Shown piece by piece: positions 11,206 through 24,690 of a stretch of 64,000 bases of DNA. The position numbers were made by a program, and so were the translations under genes. Positions within the stretch are counted from its first letter, which is position 1. Every line of letters begins with the position of its first letter. Source of the stretch: Aristolochia californica (Eukaryota > Streptophyta > Magnoliopsida > Piperales > Aristolochiaceae); contig JARWKL010000009.1 of assembly GCA_029961685.1 (NCBI GenBank), positions 27,777,208 to 27,841,207 on the forward strand. The letters are read 5' to 3'. The notes below the pieces were generated by a model that saw nothing but the letters and a program-made list of their open reading frames with translations, searched no databases and was not told the origin of the DNA.

Positions 11206-11747
11206 GGGCATTCTGATCATTTAATACTCGGGAGTAGGGCCGTAAGTATATATCGTTTGATTTATAATCGGTATATCGGTATATAGTATTATCGATATAT
11301 TGAATAATTTTGTCCATGTACCATTTATTTATTTATGGATCGAACGATAGAATGGATAACCGAATAAGTAATGGAAAAATAATAAAAAACTTAAAAGTTT
11401 TAAAAAATATAAAAGTATAAAAATCATAATATGGTATACAAATAAGCATAAGAACAAAGTCATTCTAAAGTATAACAAAATCCTTAAAAGAATATTACAT
11501 AATTCTTAGGAAAAAAAAGGACACTTGAATCATATTTTGTCTATAACATACATTTACTCAAACAGAAACTTACTCAACTTCTCTTATATATAATCGGGTA
11601 ATCGGTTAGTAAATCAGTAAAAGAATAAAATTATCCAGATGCGTAATTCAGTGTCAATTTTAATTTCATTTAGTATAAGGTAAACGGAAAATAGGTAAAT
11701 GGCTAAAATTGACAGGCTTAATATTCTAGTCTAAAATATTCTCTAAT
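11206..11747. other. AT-rich intergenic sequence 3' of the peroxidase gene
   Basis: Contains cgatatat/tatatcg palindromes around 11255-11300. A ggtaaacgg-aaaataggtaaatgg segment at 11680-11700 resembles the inverse of 53515-53560, where a Pu/Py-rich tttaccc motif is repeated. This may be a small non-autonomous DNA element, but ends cannot be fixed. The peroxidase 3' untranslated region occupies the right edge. Confidence 0.4.
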
Positions 11748-13244
<1,497 letters not shown>

Positions 13245-13277
13245 AGAGCAATGGTAATCGGTAACAACAAAACTACT

Positions 13278-13290
13278 AATATTTATATGT
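13278..13290 (-). promoter_or_regulatory. TATA-box candidate of the peroxidase gene
   Basis: On the minus strand the sequence reads acatataaatatt, about 40-50 bp upstream of the first ATG (13244). Transcription would start close to 13250-13260, which favours the ATG at 13244 or 13229. Confidence 0.5.
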
Positions 13291-14004
13291 TCAACCTACC
13301 AAGCCATGATTCCCTGTTCCCCTTAGTTCTAATTTTTAATTATCACTTTGGTTGTGTTAGTGGAGTCCTCCAGCCCGTGTGGACAGAAGCAAATGGAGCT
13401 CTCCCTTTTTGACCTGTGCTTATTTCATTTCAGATAATGGGGGATCTTTTGCTTATCTGTGAACCCGTAGCTTTATTCCGATGAAGAAATTTTCTATTTC
13501 GCGTTGATCTCTATTCACACTTGCTAGGTTTTATTTGAAAGAGATACAGACAGAGACTCGCGAATGAAACCTCGCTCGATGCGGATGATCAGAGGCTGCA
13601 AAACAAAGAGATGTGTGAAAGGCAATGGAAACAAAAATGGTGTGAACGACGCGGTGGATTCCTTTTTAGGTAAAGCCAAACCGATTTTGAATGAGCACTC
13701 TTTTTTAGGTGTAGCCAAGGCTAACAACTAGTGAGATCTAAATCTTGGCCAAAAAAAATGGATGTATGTCTTCGTCTTCCACCCAGCCATGATGCATGAC
13801 AGGAGAGAGCGAGCACAAGAAAGAAGAAAGGGAAAACCCAGCCGGATAAGCGGAAGAATGAGTTTCGAGGCTGCACTTGGTTGATTTTGCAGGGGTTCCT
13901 ATATATACCTTCGCTGTCAGCTAAAGAGTTATTCAGACTCCTATGGCCAGAGGCAAACAAAATGCTGAGATTAAACAAAGGTCAGAGTTCAAAGTATTTA
14001 AATC
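13291..14004. other. Peroxidase upstream region
   Basis: No gene is visible. Two weak minus-strand frames (13524-13727, 13721-13978) lack motifs. This interval is the promoter-proximal region of the peroxidase gene, bounded upstream by a minisatellite. Confidence 0.5.
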
Positions 14005-14277
14005 AAGTCCAGCTCAAACATATAGAGTTCGACTAAACTCATGCCACCCATAGCGTCGGCTCAAACATATAGAGGTTCGAGTTCGACTAAACTCATGCCA
14101 CTCATAGCGTCGGCTCAAACATATAGAGGTTCGAGTTCGACTAAACTCATGCCACCCATAGCGTCGGCTCAAACATGTAGAGGTTCGAGTTCGACTAAAC
14201 TCATGCCACTCATAGCGTCGGCTCAAACATATAGAGGTTCGAGTTCGACTAAACTCGATGCCACCCATAGCGTCGTG
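14005..14277. repeat. 54-bp minisatellite, about five units
   Basis: Unit starts (atgccacc/tc) fall at 14041, 14095, 14149, 14203 and 14258. The spacing is 54, 54, 54 and 55 bp. Internal motifs are catagcgtcggctcaaacat, agaggttcgag and ttcgactaaactc. Units differ by only one or two bases. Because 54 is a multiple of three, both strands remain open for 79-90 codons, but these are repeat artefacts. Confidence 0.95.
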
Positions 14278-16000
14278 TAACCTCATTAGGGAATGTTTGA
14301 AAGGGGATATTATTTGACTATGACATAAGAAATCTAGCCTCCTTTAAAAATATTTAAAAAAACTAAATTTTTTATCAGAGAAATTTTTTTTTCACTAGTA
14401 AATTTTTTTTCAGCAATAAATTTTGCCAACCAAGTCCACAGTTGATAACCCACTGACAATAGTTTTCTTGTGAAAAATCTACTACTAATATTGAAATAAT
14501 TGGTGGTTTAATTTTCATAGAGAAATCTTTTTAAATAATTATTCATGAAATTTTCAAAAGTTTTTTCTAAAATAATTATCAATAATTTTCGCCTAAAAAT
14601 TGAAACTTTTGTTCTACTAATTAAAAAAAATTGTTTAAATAATTTAAAAAAAATTATTTTATAGTTTTTATAGAATTATTTTAAAAATATATGATAGATA
14701 ATATTATTTTTTTTAGCATAATTTTTTTCTAAAAAATATTTTTTTGTTTTTTCTTGTATACCTATTTTAAAATTTTAATTAAATATAAATATAAAACACA
14801 AAAATAAAAATAAGTTTTATTTATATACATTATGTGGCAGAATATCGAGTAATGTACTTAAAAATAATAAATCAAAAAATCAAAATATATAAAGAAATCG
14901 AATGTACAAAAAATCAATGAAAACATATGAAATATACAAGAAAATAGTTTTGGTATACTAAAGGACGACAATGGGAGGAACTAGGGCTGCTTGGCTACCA
15001 TGAAGTCGATCCACAATATTAAACCCATCATTTGAGTCATCTAAGCTTGAAGCTAACTCGTATCAGTCTAGTGAGTTGCTATATGTTGAGTCATGTTGTG
15101 TGACCACTTCCCTCATGTGTGCAAACTCGTTATTAATCTTTTCTAAGTCAACTACCCATGCTAATGTAGTGGCACCTAAAGTCTGACCCATCCCCTTCTT
15201 ATAGCCAATCTGAACATCCATCACTCAATTGAATATGACATCATAAGTAGGCTCTACACCTGGAGCATGATCATCCTAGACTAAGTTGTCCATTTGTTCC
15301 GGTTAAAGTTGTACATAGTTATTAATAAATTTTCAAAACTTATTTCAAAAATAAATAAAACATGAAAATGATAAATACTAACATGTGTAAACTCTATTCT
15401 CCATATATACCCATCCATTGGCATGTCTTGATTGGGTGTTCTTGAAAAAAATTACTTTTTTTTTTATCTCACCATACAAATTAAGCATAAAATAAAGTTA
15501 GATTAACCCAAATTAAATAAATTAATTAAAAATATCAGCAATAGTACACATATCATCTCATGTTGCACTTGGACAAATGACTTCAAACCATATGTATGTC
15601 GGATTTTTTATTTTCAAACATTTTGAGAATTGATCTTTGATCTCCTCTATATTTAGGAAAGAAAGAAAGAATATGATTCACATTTCATAAAGATTGTTAG
15701 TATTATTAATAATAAAATTTACCTAATAATTACTACAAAAAAATCAATTTGCAAACAAAAATCACTACCAGCGTATCAAAATTCCTTATTGGAATATACA
15801 CTACCTGCAAATTTAAAATTTCACTGGTGGAACTTTTAAATTAACCAATGAATCTCAAGTTCATTCGTATGGAAAAACCACTACTAGTGAATTTCATTTT
15901 TTTCTCGAGAAAATTTTTCCCTCCTGGGAAATGTTACTTGTAGTGATTTTTTAAAAAATTCTCTTGGTCAAATGTTATCTTATAACAACTTCACCTACAA
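14278..16000. mobile_element. Decayed DNA-transposon-like region, left part
   Basis: AT-rich DNA with recurring short motifs of the form (a)ctagtgaattt and aaatttcactggtg at 14390-14470 and 15720-15950. Similar motifs recur on the far side of the inserted LTR element at 20290-20720. Such subterminal repeats are typical of CACTA/Spm elements, and a minus-strand stretch at 15000-15220 (IGYKKGMGQTLGA) weakly recalls their transposase-associated C-terminal segment. No TIR pair could be fixed, so the assignment is tentative. Confidence 0.3.
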
Positions 16001-16005
16001 ATTTT

Positions 16006-16317
16006 TGTTGGAATATATGAATATGTTGGAGTGTCATTAATGTAATAAGTTTATATTTTCTGTCTCTTTTTCACCCCTTACTAGGGTGAATGACATAATT
16101 ATAATATTGGTACTTCTATCATTTATAAATAGAGCATAAGGGGGAGAGGGATTGGACTAAGTTCATAAACCTATTCTTCCTCCTCTTTTCTCCTTCTCCA
16201 AATTCGCCATTCTTCTTCTTCTCCTCCTAAACATTTTCTCCACAACTCTTCTTCCTCTTTTCAACCCTTAATCATCTTCTACTTTGATCATACATGATGG
16301 AATCCTATGTTCTAACA
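16006..16317 (+). repeat. 5' LTR of the LARD-like element
   Basis: Includes a tttataaatagag TATA-type segment and pyrimidine-rich tracts (ttcttcctcctcttttctcc) typical of plant LTR R/U5 regions. The related LTR at 62019-62296 shares its tail (caacccttaatc...tactttgatcatacat). Confidence 0.85.
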
Positions 16318-16335
16318 TGGTACCAAAGCAGATAG
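16318..16335 (+). promoter_or_regulatory. Primer-binding site of the LARD-like element
   Basis: tggtaccaaagcagatag directly follows the LTR. It is a slightly mutated version of the Met-tRNA-complementary tggtatcagagcaggt. Confidence 0.75.
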
Positions 16336-16624
16336 CTTAGGATTCCAATTATTTTTTTCTACTCAGATTAGGAGTCGTGATGGTTGATGTTCGGTTTTGA
16401 AGATTGCAAGGGCTTCTAATTCGAAAAAGGCTACAGTATAATATTCTTCAGAATTCATTCTCTGTTTTGAGAACTATTTGCAGCCACCGATGAGTAGTAG
16501 CAAACACTCTGGTCATGAAATCGAAAGAAACAAGCATCTCTCCATCCATTACGAAGCAAATTTTGAGTACGACTGTCTAGTTCTTCAACTCCGGCTTTTA
16601 AAAGGTGTTGGTGATGTCTTCCAT

Positions 16625-17660
16625 CCATTTTTATTTAAAATAATAAAAATAAAATAAGTATACTAATTAATTAAAAAATCTTAATCTGACCTATTTAACA
16701 CCATTTAATTATAGATTTAAAATTTTTATTAATTAAAAAATATTTGAAAAAATTATTTTAGAGTTTAACAATCAAATTTATCAGTACACTTTTTAGTACC
16801 TTATATTTAAATTAATAAAAAATAAAATATGTATACTAATTAATTTAAAAAATATCACTCTTACATATTTAACACCATTTAATTATCAATTTAATATATT
16901 TATTAATTAAAAATATTTCAGAGTTTAAAAATCACGTTTATCGGGACACTTTTTATTACCTAATATTTAAAATAATAAAAAATTATACTAATTAAGTAAA
17001 AAGTCTTACTTTTACCTATTTAACATCTTTTATTATCGATTTAAAATATTTACTAATTAAAAAAATATTTGAAATTTGTTTTAGAGTTTAAAACTCAAAT
17101 TTATCAATACACTTTTTAATACCTTATATTTAAAATAATAAAAAATAAAATATGTATACTAATTAATTAAAAATCTTAGTCTTACCTATTTTAAAATTTT
17201 TATTATCGATTTAAAATATTTATTAATTGAGAAAATTGTTGTAGAGTTTAAAAATTAAATTGATCGAAACACTTTTTATTACCTTATATTTATAATAATA
17301 AAATATATAATAGGTAAGAGTAATATTTTTTCATTAATTAATATAATACTTTTATATTTTATTATTGCAAAGATAAAGTAATAAAATGTGTACTAATAAC
17401 TCAGATTTTTAAACTCTATAATAAAATTTTCAGTTAAAAATATTTTAAATCGATAATAAAAGTTATTAAATAGGTAAGAGAATTTTTTTAATTAATTAAT
17501 ATATTTTTAATAATTTATTATTTTAAATATTAGGTAATAAAAATTGTACAGAAAATTTGATTTTTAAACTCTAAAATATTTTTTTAAATAATTTTTTCAA
17601 TTATTAAATATTTTAACTTGATAATAAAATATGTTAAATAGGTAAGAGTAAGCTTTGGCA
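16625..17660. repeat. About 150-172-bp repeats: four direct units then inverted units
   Basis: Direct units start near 16659, 16831, 16983 and 17154. Each contains a gtatactaattaatt block, a ttacctatttaaca block, a tagagttta block and an acactttttagtacctta block. From about 17310 the same blocks appear as reverse complements (aataggtaagag, aaattaattaata, tttttaaactctaa) for about two more units. The array can therefore fold into a very large hairpin. All of it is internal, non-coding DNA of the LARD-like element. Confidence 0.85.
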
Positions 17661-20043
17661 CCATATAATTGGTCAAAACTTACATGTCACTTTTGACTAT
17701 ACACATTTGTAGTTGACATGTCAAAGTTTAGTATTTTTGCAAATAAGTTAAAAAATTGGTTATTTGTCTAATTGTGTTAAAAAAATTTGGGTAATATTCT
17801 GAAATTCCCATAAACTTTCTACTTTGTTGGTTCTTGCTGCTGTGGTTGAGAACAACCTTCCGTATTGAAATCCTTGAGGTTATCTCTGCTCTGGCAGTCG
17901 CCATTGCAAATTAACATTGCCGATGCTTATGTGCAAGAGGGCCATTTTTTCTGTTGCTAAGTTGATCGACTTCTGGTAATCTTTCTCGTCTTAGTCTCAT
18001 TCGGCTCATTAACCTTCGTTGCCCAGTGCCAAGAGCAACAATCACGTGGAAAATTATCCGAGCCAGCACATTATCAACAACATTGGATTAGAATTATCTT
18101 CGGATTGCATCGGATTATGACGATAGCAGAGTATGCAAGACATATGCTAGAAGATTGCTGGCCTTATCTGCTAACATCCGACTGGCATCTGCTCTCATCC
18201 GAGCCAGCACAGGATTCTTCTTAGAAATCTGGAATGATTTCCAGTGATTATGGTAAAGTGACAGCTATCTGAATAAAATCACCCAGAAACAAATTCCGTA
18301 ACTTACTCTGTTTGCTCGGTTGGAGCTTGGTTGGCAGAACGTGGCTGGCTTGATCTAGCAGTATATCCAGCAAGATAATCTATTTCTGGGTGGCTCATCT
18401 TGCAAAGTTTTTTGTCTTCAATCTTGCCGAAAGTACTCTACGGCTACATCCTAATTGCAAGCTTCCGTAAACTTGCTCCGTTACTCAGTATCCAGCCTGG
18501 TATTCGACTGGAAAGTTGTCATCAATCTCGTCAGCCCGATTAAAGAACTTATAAGCTGGAATTTTTATCCCAACCAGTGCGAAATTATCTCATATCTTCG
18601 TAGCAGATTTCATATCTCTGTAATCCTTGTTGCTTCTTGTAGCTGTCTCTGAACGTCTCTTACTGCTGTCATCTTGCTTTCTGCCGGATGGTTTATTTCT
18701 GGAACAAGCTTTCCCCTTATTGCCATTGCCATTATCATCGTTAATTGACTAGCTTCGTCTTCATTCCAACAACCATTGCCTTCTCATATGTGTTTTACAA
18801 CTATGCATTGCCAGTCAAATTTTTGTTGTTGTTTCTGGAATAATATATCAGGAGCAACAACTATCATCATATCACCGGATTTGAGCTGTTTTTTAATAAC
18901 AACGCCAATCACGTGGAAGATTATTTCTACGGCTGGAAGATTATAACCGTATCACGACGACAGCAGTCTTGCGATTGGAACAGTTGTTCTCCTGGAACGA
19001 CACTACTGTCAATCCGAAAGAAATACTTCTGAGTTGCTAATTTATCCTCACTCCGTTAACTTAACCAGTGAACCAGCGAATCAACTACCCAGATCAGGTT
19101 AACTTGGATTAACTCGAACCAGTGACTTCTGACTCGGATCAGGTTAACTCAGACTCACGAGTCAGCCGACTCAGCCATCTCAACCCGGTCTCTTGACTCA
19201 ATCACTCAACATCTTGATCGATGCCCGACTCGGCATAAATCGGTCTTTTAGCTCCGGTTCACTCAATCTTGACTCCCCTTGAATCGGCACGATTTTTTTT
19301 TTTTTTTGTGACTCAGGATCATATGCTTCCTTATTCAAGGATGGACTCGGTGTAAATTATTTCATATTGTTTTATTACTATTAAGGACTTTCATTATTTA
19401 CCGGTTATCCACTACTATACAACTGCATATTTGACACATGTTATTTGAGCATTGGCTCATTACCGCTGCTACTATTGTGTCTCTTTGATTGAGACATTAT
19501 TATTGAAGATGAACTCCTTGGTTGCTTGCTTTGAGTTCATTATTTGTTGATTGCTATCGATATTGGATCATTTGATAAAGAAATTGAATTTCTTAGGAAA
19601 ATAAGTATATGGAGGCCCCAATATCTTATCTTCCTTTGATTCTCCATTACCCTCTTATTATTTGCCAGCCATTCTCCTACCGTCCTTTACTGACTCTCAC
19701 ATACCCCTTTGGCCAACCATTTTGGTGCATTGCTTTGGTTGGTACTTTTTATATATATGGGTGTTTTTAAGTCCATTGAAAATTTTTATTAGTACCCTTG
19801 GGTTTTTTATCACTGTCTTATGAATGACAGGCATTACCAACTTTAGTGATTATTACCACTATATTTGTTTGAAATCCTATGATGTTGGTTTTGACTTATG
19901 TTTTATTACCCATTTTTACCCTTTGAGAGTTTGTACCCAATTTTGTACTTATCCTTGAGACATAGTGATATAGGAGATTATTACTACATCATTGGTTGTT
20001 TCAAGGTGGGATCACTGTCATTACCTCCCAGCTTAAGGGGGAG
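17661..20043 (+). other. Non-coding internal region of the LARD-like element
   Basis: No conserved domain in six frames. The segment 19310-19500 closely matches 63815-64000 (ttccttattcaaggatgga, ggcattggctcattacc, tgagacattatta). The segment 19690-19930 matches, as reverse complement, 25010-25260. These shared blocks define a family of non-coding elements. Confidence 0.7.
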
Positions 20044-20289
20044 TATTGGGATATATGAATAAGTTGGAATGTCATTTATATAATTAGTTTATGTTTTCTG
20101 TCTCTTCTTCACCCTTACTAGGGTGAAGGGTATAATTATAATATTGGTACTTTTATCATGTATAAATAGAGCTTTAGGGAGAGGGTCCTACCCTTTTTTC
20201 CTTCTCCAAATTTGTCGCTCTTCTTCCTCTTCTCAACCCTTAATCCTCTTCTACTTCTATCATACATCATCAAACCCTAAGTTCTAACA
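20044..20289 (+). repeat. 3' LTR of the LARD-like element
   Basis: Begins tattgggatatatgaa, where the 5' LTR has tgttggaatatatgaa, and ends gttctaaca. It is shorter than the 5' LTR, mostly by deletions in the pyrimidine-rich part. Confidence 0.85.
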
Positions 20290-20870
20290 GTTTTGAAATT
20301 TGATGGTATAAAGGATGCCTTCACTAGAGAAATTTGAAATTCATTGGTGAAATGGTCACGAATATCAGCTTCACTAGAGGATTTAAAATTCGTTGGCACA
20401 CACTTTGACTTCACCAGTGATTTCAAAATTCATGTGCACGGTCTTTGATTTCACCAACAAATTGCACAATTTGCTGATGTGGTGTTTCATTGAAACAATT
20501 GTACTAGAAAAATTGGAAATCACTGGTCTAAGGTCAAGCTACACCAATGAATTTCCAGATTCACTTATGTAAATGTAAATCTAGAAAATTTCCCGCCAAG
20601 TGTAAAATCTATTCCTAATAAATTAAAACTTTTGTTGGATAATAAAAAATGTGAAAATATTGCACCAGAGAATTTATAGATTCGCTAGTGCAACATAGAA
20701 TGTACTAGTGAATTTCAGAATTTGTTGTTACTAGTTCTAAAATTACAGCCAACGAATTGTGCAATTCGCGAATAATAATGTAATCGTCACCAACAAATCT
20801 CTAAATTCTTTGATGAAGTTACTTAGGATTTTTAAACGCATTTTCCTCATCTTCCCACATTATCTTTCTT
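20290..20870. mobile_element. Decayed DNA-transposon-like region, right part
   Basis: Resumes the repeat-rich DNA interrupted at 16005. Many variants of ttcactagaga-aatt-gaaattcattggtg recur at 20315, 20370, 20420, 20500 and 20550. Joined to the left part they read through the insertion point without loss. Confidence 0.4.
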
Positions 20871-21241
20871 CCTCCCTCATCACGATTGCCACCCAAAATT
20901 CAGGTTTTTTCTAATTCCTTCTAATTCCTTTTCTCTTGCTTCCACCACCAGATATTGTCGTTGTGTCATGTCAAGGCTGCTCCCAGTTGTGCCCTCGACT
21001 ATGCTTTGGCCAGCCCACCATGAATCACCCCTCCCCATTGTTGCGAACCATTGCTCACCTCTCGTCACTACCCTTCGCATAGTTTTTGTAACGTTTTTAA
21101 GTCACTTCATGTAACTATAAGCCTAAACCCTTACCCTAATACTAATCATAACCCTAAGCCCTAATCACTCATATTTTATGTGTATATCCATGGTGTATAT
21201 TATTTTTCTATGCTAATATATTGAAGTGCTTGTTGATTGAA
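20871..21241. other. Unassigned intergenic sequence
   Basis: No gene seen. A stretch at 21122-21170 has scattered ccctaa hexamers but no regular telomere array. Confidence 0.5.
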
Positions 21242-22843
21242 TGTTAACTCCCATCTTGATTTTGATGATAACAAAGCTTAATTAATCTAACTTTGGCTAT
21301 TCTAGCATTTCATATGCAAATCTTTTAAGAGACACAAAAGTCAATGTTTATGAAAATAACCAACAAAAGCTTCTCAATGACCTCGAGCTACAAAATTGGG
21401 CCAAAGTGATCTTGAAGAAGCACCCTAAGAAAGAAGAAGAAGTAATGAATTGAAGACTAGAGTTTAGGAAGTCTTGGTAAAAACACAAAAATCCCAATCT
21501 ATGTAAGAGAGTAGCCCCAAACCTTCTAACTTGAGGTACAATGAAAATTTTTGGAGCCTAAAGACAAAATTTCCTTTTTACATGTTTTACTGATGCACAA
21601 ACATATCTTATAACATTTTAGTATAACTTAGAATTTAGTAATCTAGCATTGGATTAATCAATCAACATATGCCAATGATCAATCCACCAAAAGTACACAA
21701 GCCAAAAATATAAAGCATGATGGATCAATCAACATAATTCAACCAGAACATGGCCAAACTATGCTATAAAGCATGATCGATCATTCCCCGTGGACTGATC
21801 AATTATTTATGTCCAAGCAATGTAGAATTGCACTGATTGATAGATCAACCACTTGACATTGATCGATCATACAAAAGTTTTCCATCCAGGCACATAAAGT
21901 ATGATTGACCATTGCAACACTATTGATTAATCATACTTGTTATGCACTGCCGATATGAATTTTGATTAATCAATCATTCCTTCCACATTGATCGATCAAC
22001 TTAAATTATTAAACCCAATTGACGAATATTGATCGATTATTACATCAATCAATAAGTCATTTTTGAACAAAAATATAGTCGTTACACTTTATTGATCAAT
22101 CAATACTTTGCACTCAATGTAAAGTCAACTTTTTGAAAACAGGAAAAAAAATGCTAGTTTGACTTGAGGTAATGATAGATACTCTACCAAACGTTGTTTT
22201 GAGAAATTAAGAATTTATTGGCATACTCATTACATTTAATATTATCAAATTTGAAATTCCTTTCCTAAATCATTTTTTGAGAAAGAAAAAGCTTTATTTG
22301 CATTTGCTTTCATCCTTTCTCAATCCTACTCCATGCATCTAATTAGATAAACTCCAAATTCATTCCCATTGTGCACTAACTCTGGATGCTTGGTGAAATG
22401 CAAAAGACAAGATTGTCTATACAAAGATCAAGGGTGTAAGCTTTTCTCTTTTCCTATAGTTTTTTTTTTATTTGAAAGGTTCATCTAGAACCTTGAATCT
22501 AGATTCAATAGCTAGAATCTATCTCAATGTCAAGGGAGATTGCTTGTAAACGTGTATTTGAGCATACATGTGGCGTAAAAGATAGTTGAAATCTCCTTTG
22601 TGTAAATTCCAAGGTAATAGAGCTTATATTAGTGGAATTTCCCAAGCATGGATTCTTGGGCAGTGAATACCAATAAGGGAACATCGATAACAAAAATTCC
22701 ATGGTTTATTGTCATGTGTGAATTTATCTTGTTTAACCTGCATTGAAATTTATTCAAAATTTTGTACACTTGTTTGTTTTTAATTTTTTAAAACTCAATT
22801 CAACACCCCCCTCTCCATCCTTGAGAACCCACATGGGCCAACA
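21242..22843 (+). mobile_element. Long LTR of a SIRE-like Ty1/copia element, 1.6 kb
   Basis: Begins TGTTAACTCC and ends GGCCAACA, immediately before a primer-binding-site-like attggtattagaacagg. About 21780-22110 carries many copies of palindromic gatcgatc and related gatcaatc motifs. Minus-strand relatives lie at 33735-34826 and 41092-42626. A length over 1 kb and a downstream copia gag fit the SIRE/Maximus group. Confidence 0.8.
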
Positions 22844-22860
22844 ATTGGTATTAGAACAGG
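22844..22860 (+). promoter_or_regulatory. Primer-binding site of the SIRE-like element
   Basis: attggtattagaacagg follows the LTR and resembles the Met-tRNA-complementary site found in copia elements. Confidence 0.75.
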
Positions 22861-22911
22861 CCTAACCACATTTGGAATCAAAATCTTCTTGATTTTGAAC
22901 ATCGATCCAAA

Positions 22912-24045
22912 TGGCATCTAAAGACAAATTGCATCTTCCGGAAGGACAATCCACCAAGCATCCCCCTCTATTCAACGATGGTAACTATGGTTATTGGAAG
23001 GTAAGAATGTAGTTTTTCCTCCAATCCATGGATTGGGACATGTGCCATGTGACAAAGAATGACCCATTTGAGACACAAAAATTACAAAATGAAATTCTTG
23101 TAACAAAGACCTTTAATGAGTTGACTAGGGAAGATAAGGAGCAACTCAAAACAAACTCCAAGGTCTCAACTCGTTGTTGTGTGCCTTAAGACCAAAAGAG
23201 CTCAACCAAGTCTCCCACATGTAGGACAGCTAAGGAAATATGAGACAACCTTGAGATCACACATCAATGGAGTACTAGAGTCAAGAAATCTAGAATTAGT
23301 TTATTGATAGCCCAATACGATGAATTAAAAACAAAATCAGGTAAATCAATAGCTGATATGAACTCTAGGTTCACTCATACAATCAATGAATTGAACATTC
23401 TAGGAGAAGAGATAGTACTTTCAAAGTAAAGGGACATAAGGAAGCCCGTTATTCGTGAGAATGCTAACTTTATGACCATAAGCTAGGAAGAGCTTCTAGG
23501 GATTTTCCTACCCTATGAGATAGAACCGGAAGAAAGAGAGTAAGAACAACCTAAAAAGAAGACCCTTGCTCTAAAGGCCAAGACTAGTTCTGAAATTGAC
23601 TATAGTGAAGAAAGCTCTGATGAAGTGGGCTTCATCATTAGACATCTTCAAAAGATGAGCCAAAAACTTTTAGAAGAGGAATATTTTAAAATTCAAAATG
23701 AAAAATAGTTTAAAAAAACTAATGTTTCTTTTGAGTGTGCATATAAGAAATTGATGCCCTAACCCAGAAGGAAGAACCCCATCCTCGAGCAAGGATCCAA
23801 AGAATAAGAGGAAGAAAGTTTTGATCTCTGCTTGGGATGCTATGGAAGAGGAGTCCAACCATTCCTCGGAAGAAGATAGTGATGTAGGACTCATGGCAAT
23901 TGAAGATGTTGATAAGTCCAAAATTTAGTTAGAATTGCTATTAGAAAAATCCATTCATAGTCTATACAAATACTAGGAAAAATGCAATGCTCAAAGATAT
24001 GAGATTGTAAAGCTCAATGTTGAATTTCTGACAATGATAAAAACT
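22912..24045 (+). pseudogene. SIRE-like copia gag, degenerate and truncated
   Basis: From the ATG at 22912 the product starts MASKDKLHLPEG and continues FNDGNYGYWKVRM, a hallmark of UBN2-type copia gag. LITRED-like and KSIADMNSRFTHTINELN segments follow. Gag would form the particle capsid. At least ten stops interrupt the frame (for example near 23011, 23188, 23241 and 23427), with further decay downstream. The zinc knuckle and the whole pol are missing. The copy ends where the minus-strand LTR remnant begins near 24050. Confidence 0.85.
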
Positions 24046-24049
24046 TCAC

Positions 24050-24334
24050 TAACTTGTTGTAATTTGAGTACGTGAGCCCCTATCTATAATAGAGGAAAGT
24101 AGTAGAGTCCAATTATAATTAAACTACCATTGTCCCAATTACACCCAAAGTTTAAAACTTAAAGATAAGTCATAGCATAATTAAATGACTAAACATAAAT
24201 AGAAGACTAACATAACTAAAAGACCTTTTAATTGAAATTCTTTTGTGAAACCTCCTTCTACAATAATTCTAGCTCTGTAAGACTTCTTATTGTGAGAGTT
24301 ATGTAAGACTCTTCCATGTCTGCTCTTCAACACT
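24050..24334 (-). mobile_element. LTR remnant, minus orientation (35781 family)
   Basis: The reverse complement shares aatttgggtgtaattggga-like, taattatgcta(t)gacttatc and ttcctctattatagatag-like blocks with the LTR at 35781. Its start is near 24334, where the minus strand reads cgggagTGTTGAAGAGC, as expected after a purine tract. Confidence 0.75.
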
Positions 24335-24690
24335 CCCGTTGAAATTGGAGTTTATAACTTCAACTTGCAATGAAAATGATTCTTGGTCTTCACTTTTATT
24401 TTACTGAAAAAAATTCTTCACGGACTCAATTCTTCATAGATGCAAAAATTTCATCTTTTGTGCTACCATTTTTTAAATATTTTGGTTACATAAAAATTAC
24501 CACAACATGTGGAATAAAATACATCTTTCTTTTACTTCTTCTTCTACTTCTCCCCCTCAAGCTGGAAGGTATCAATGTAATCCCTTGAAAAAAAAAATTG
24601 TATTTATTATCTCTTCCATCAAGGTGTCCCAAGGATAAGAATTCAATTAGACATATACTCTCAAAAAATAAGATGGGTGATGTATTGTTG
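24335..24690 (-). mobile_element. Internal fragment of the same non-coding element
   Basis: On the minus strand, ccagcttgagggggagaag (at 24545-24563) followed by tagaagaa...gaaaga(t)gtattttattcc matches 37327-37380 of the complete element. This supports one family and a minus orientation here. No coding capacity. Confidence 0.75.

Larger units (their letters stand above)
16006..20289 (+). mobile_element. Complete non-coding LTR retrotransposon (LARD-like), 4.3 kb
   Basis: The 5' LTR is 16006-16317 (TGTTGGAATA...TTCTAACA). A primer-binding-site-like tggtaccaaagcagat follows at 16318. A purine tract (cttaagggggag) at 20032-20043 precedes the 3' LTR at 20044-20289. Flanks show near-identical 5-mers (atttt at 16001-16005, gtttt at 20290-20294). 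The 3.7-kb internal region has no gag or pol in any frame, so mobilisation must have relied on enzymes from another element. LTRs share long blocks, for example gtataattataatattggtac, but differ in length, so the insertion is not very recent. Confidence 0.88.

Noticed and set aside
14005..14277. CRISPR-like repeat-spacer pattern
   Set aside because: Units are uniform tandem repeats without unique spacers, in a plant nuclear genome.
14014..14286. ORFs of 79-90 codons on both strands
   Set aside because: They exist only because the minisatellite period is a multiple of three. No start context or homology.
15720..15955. Small CACTA element between ctacaaaaaa and tttgtagtg-like ends
   Set aside because: The proposed termini are not a convincing inverted pair and no 3-bp duplication is visible.
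21122..21175. Interstitial telomere-like repeats (ccctaa hexamers)
   Set aside because: Hexamers are irregularly spaced and interrupted (accctaatactaatcataa), without a run of the plant heptamer. Chance or very old decay is more likely than a telomeric array.
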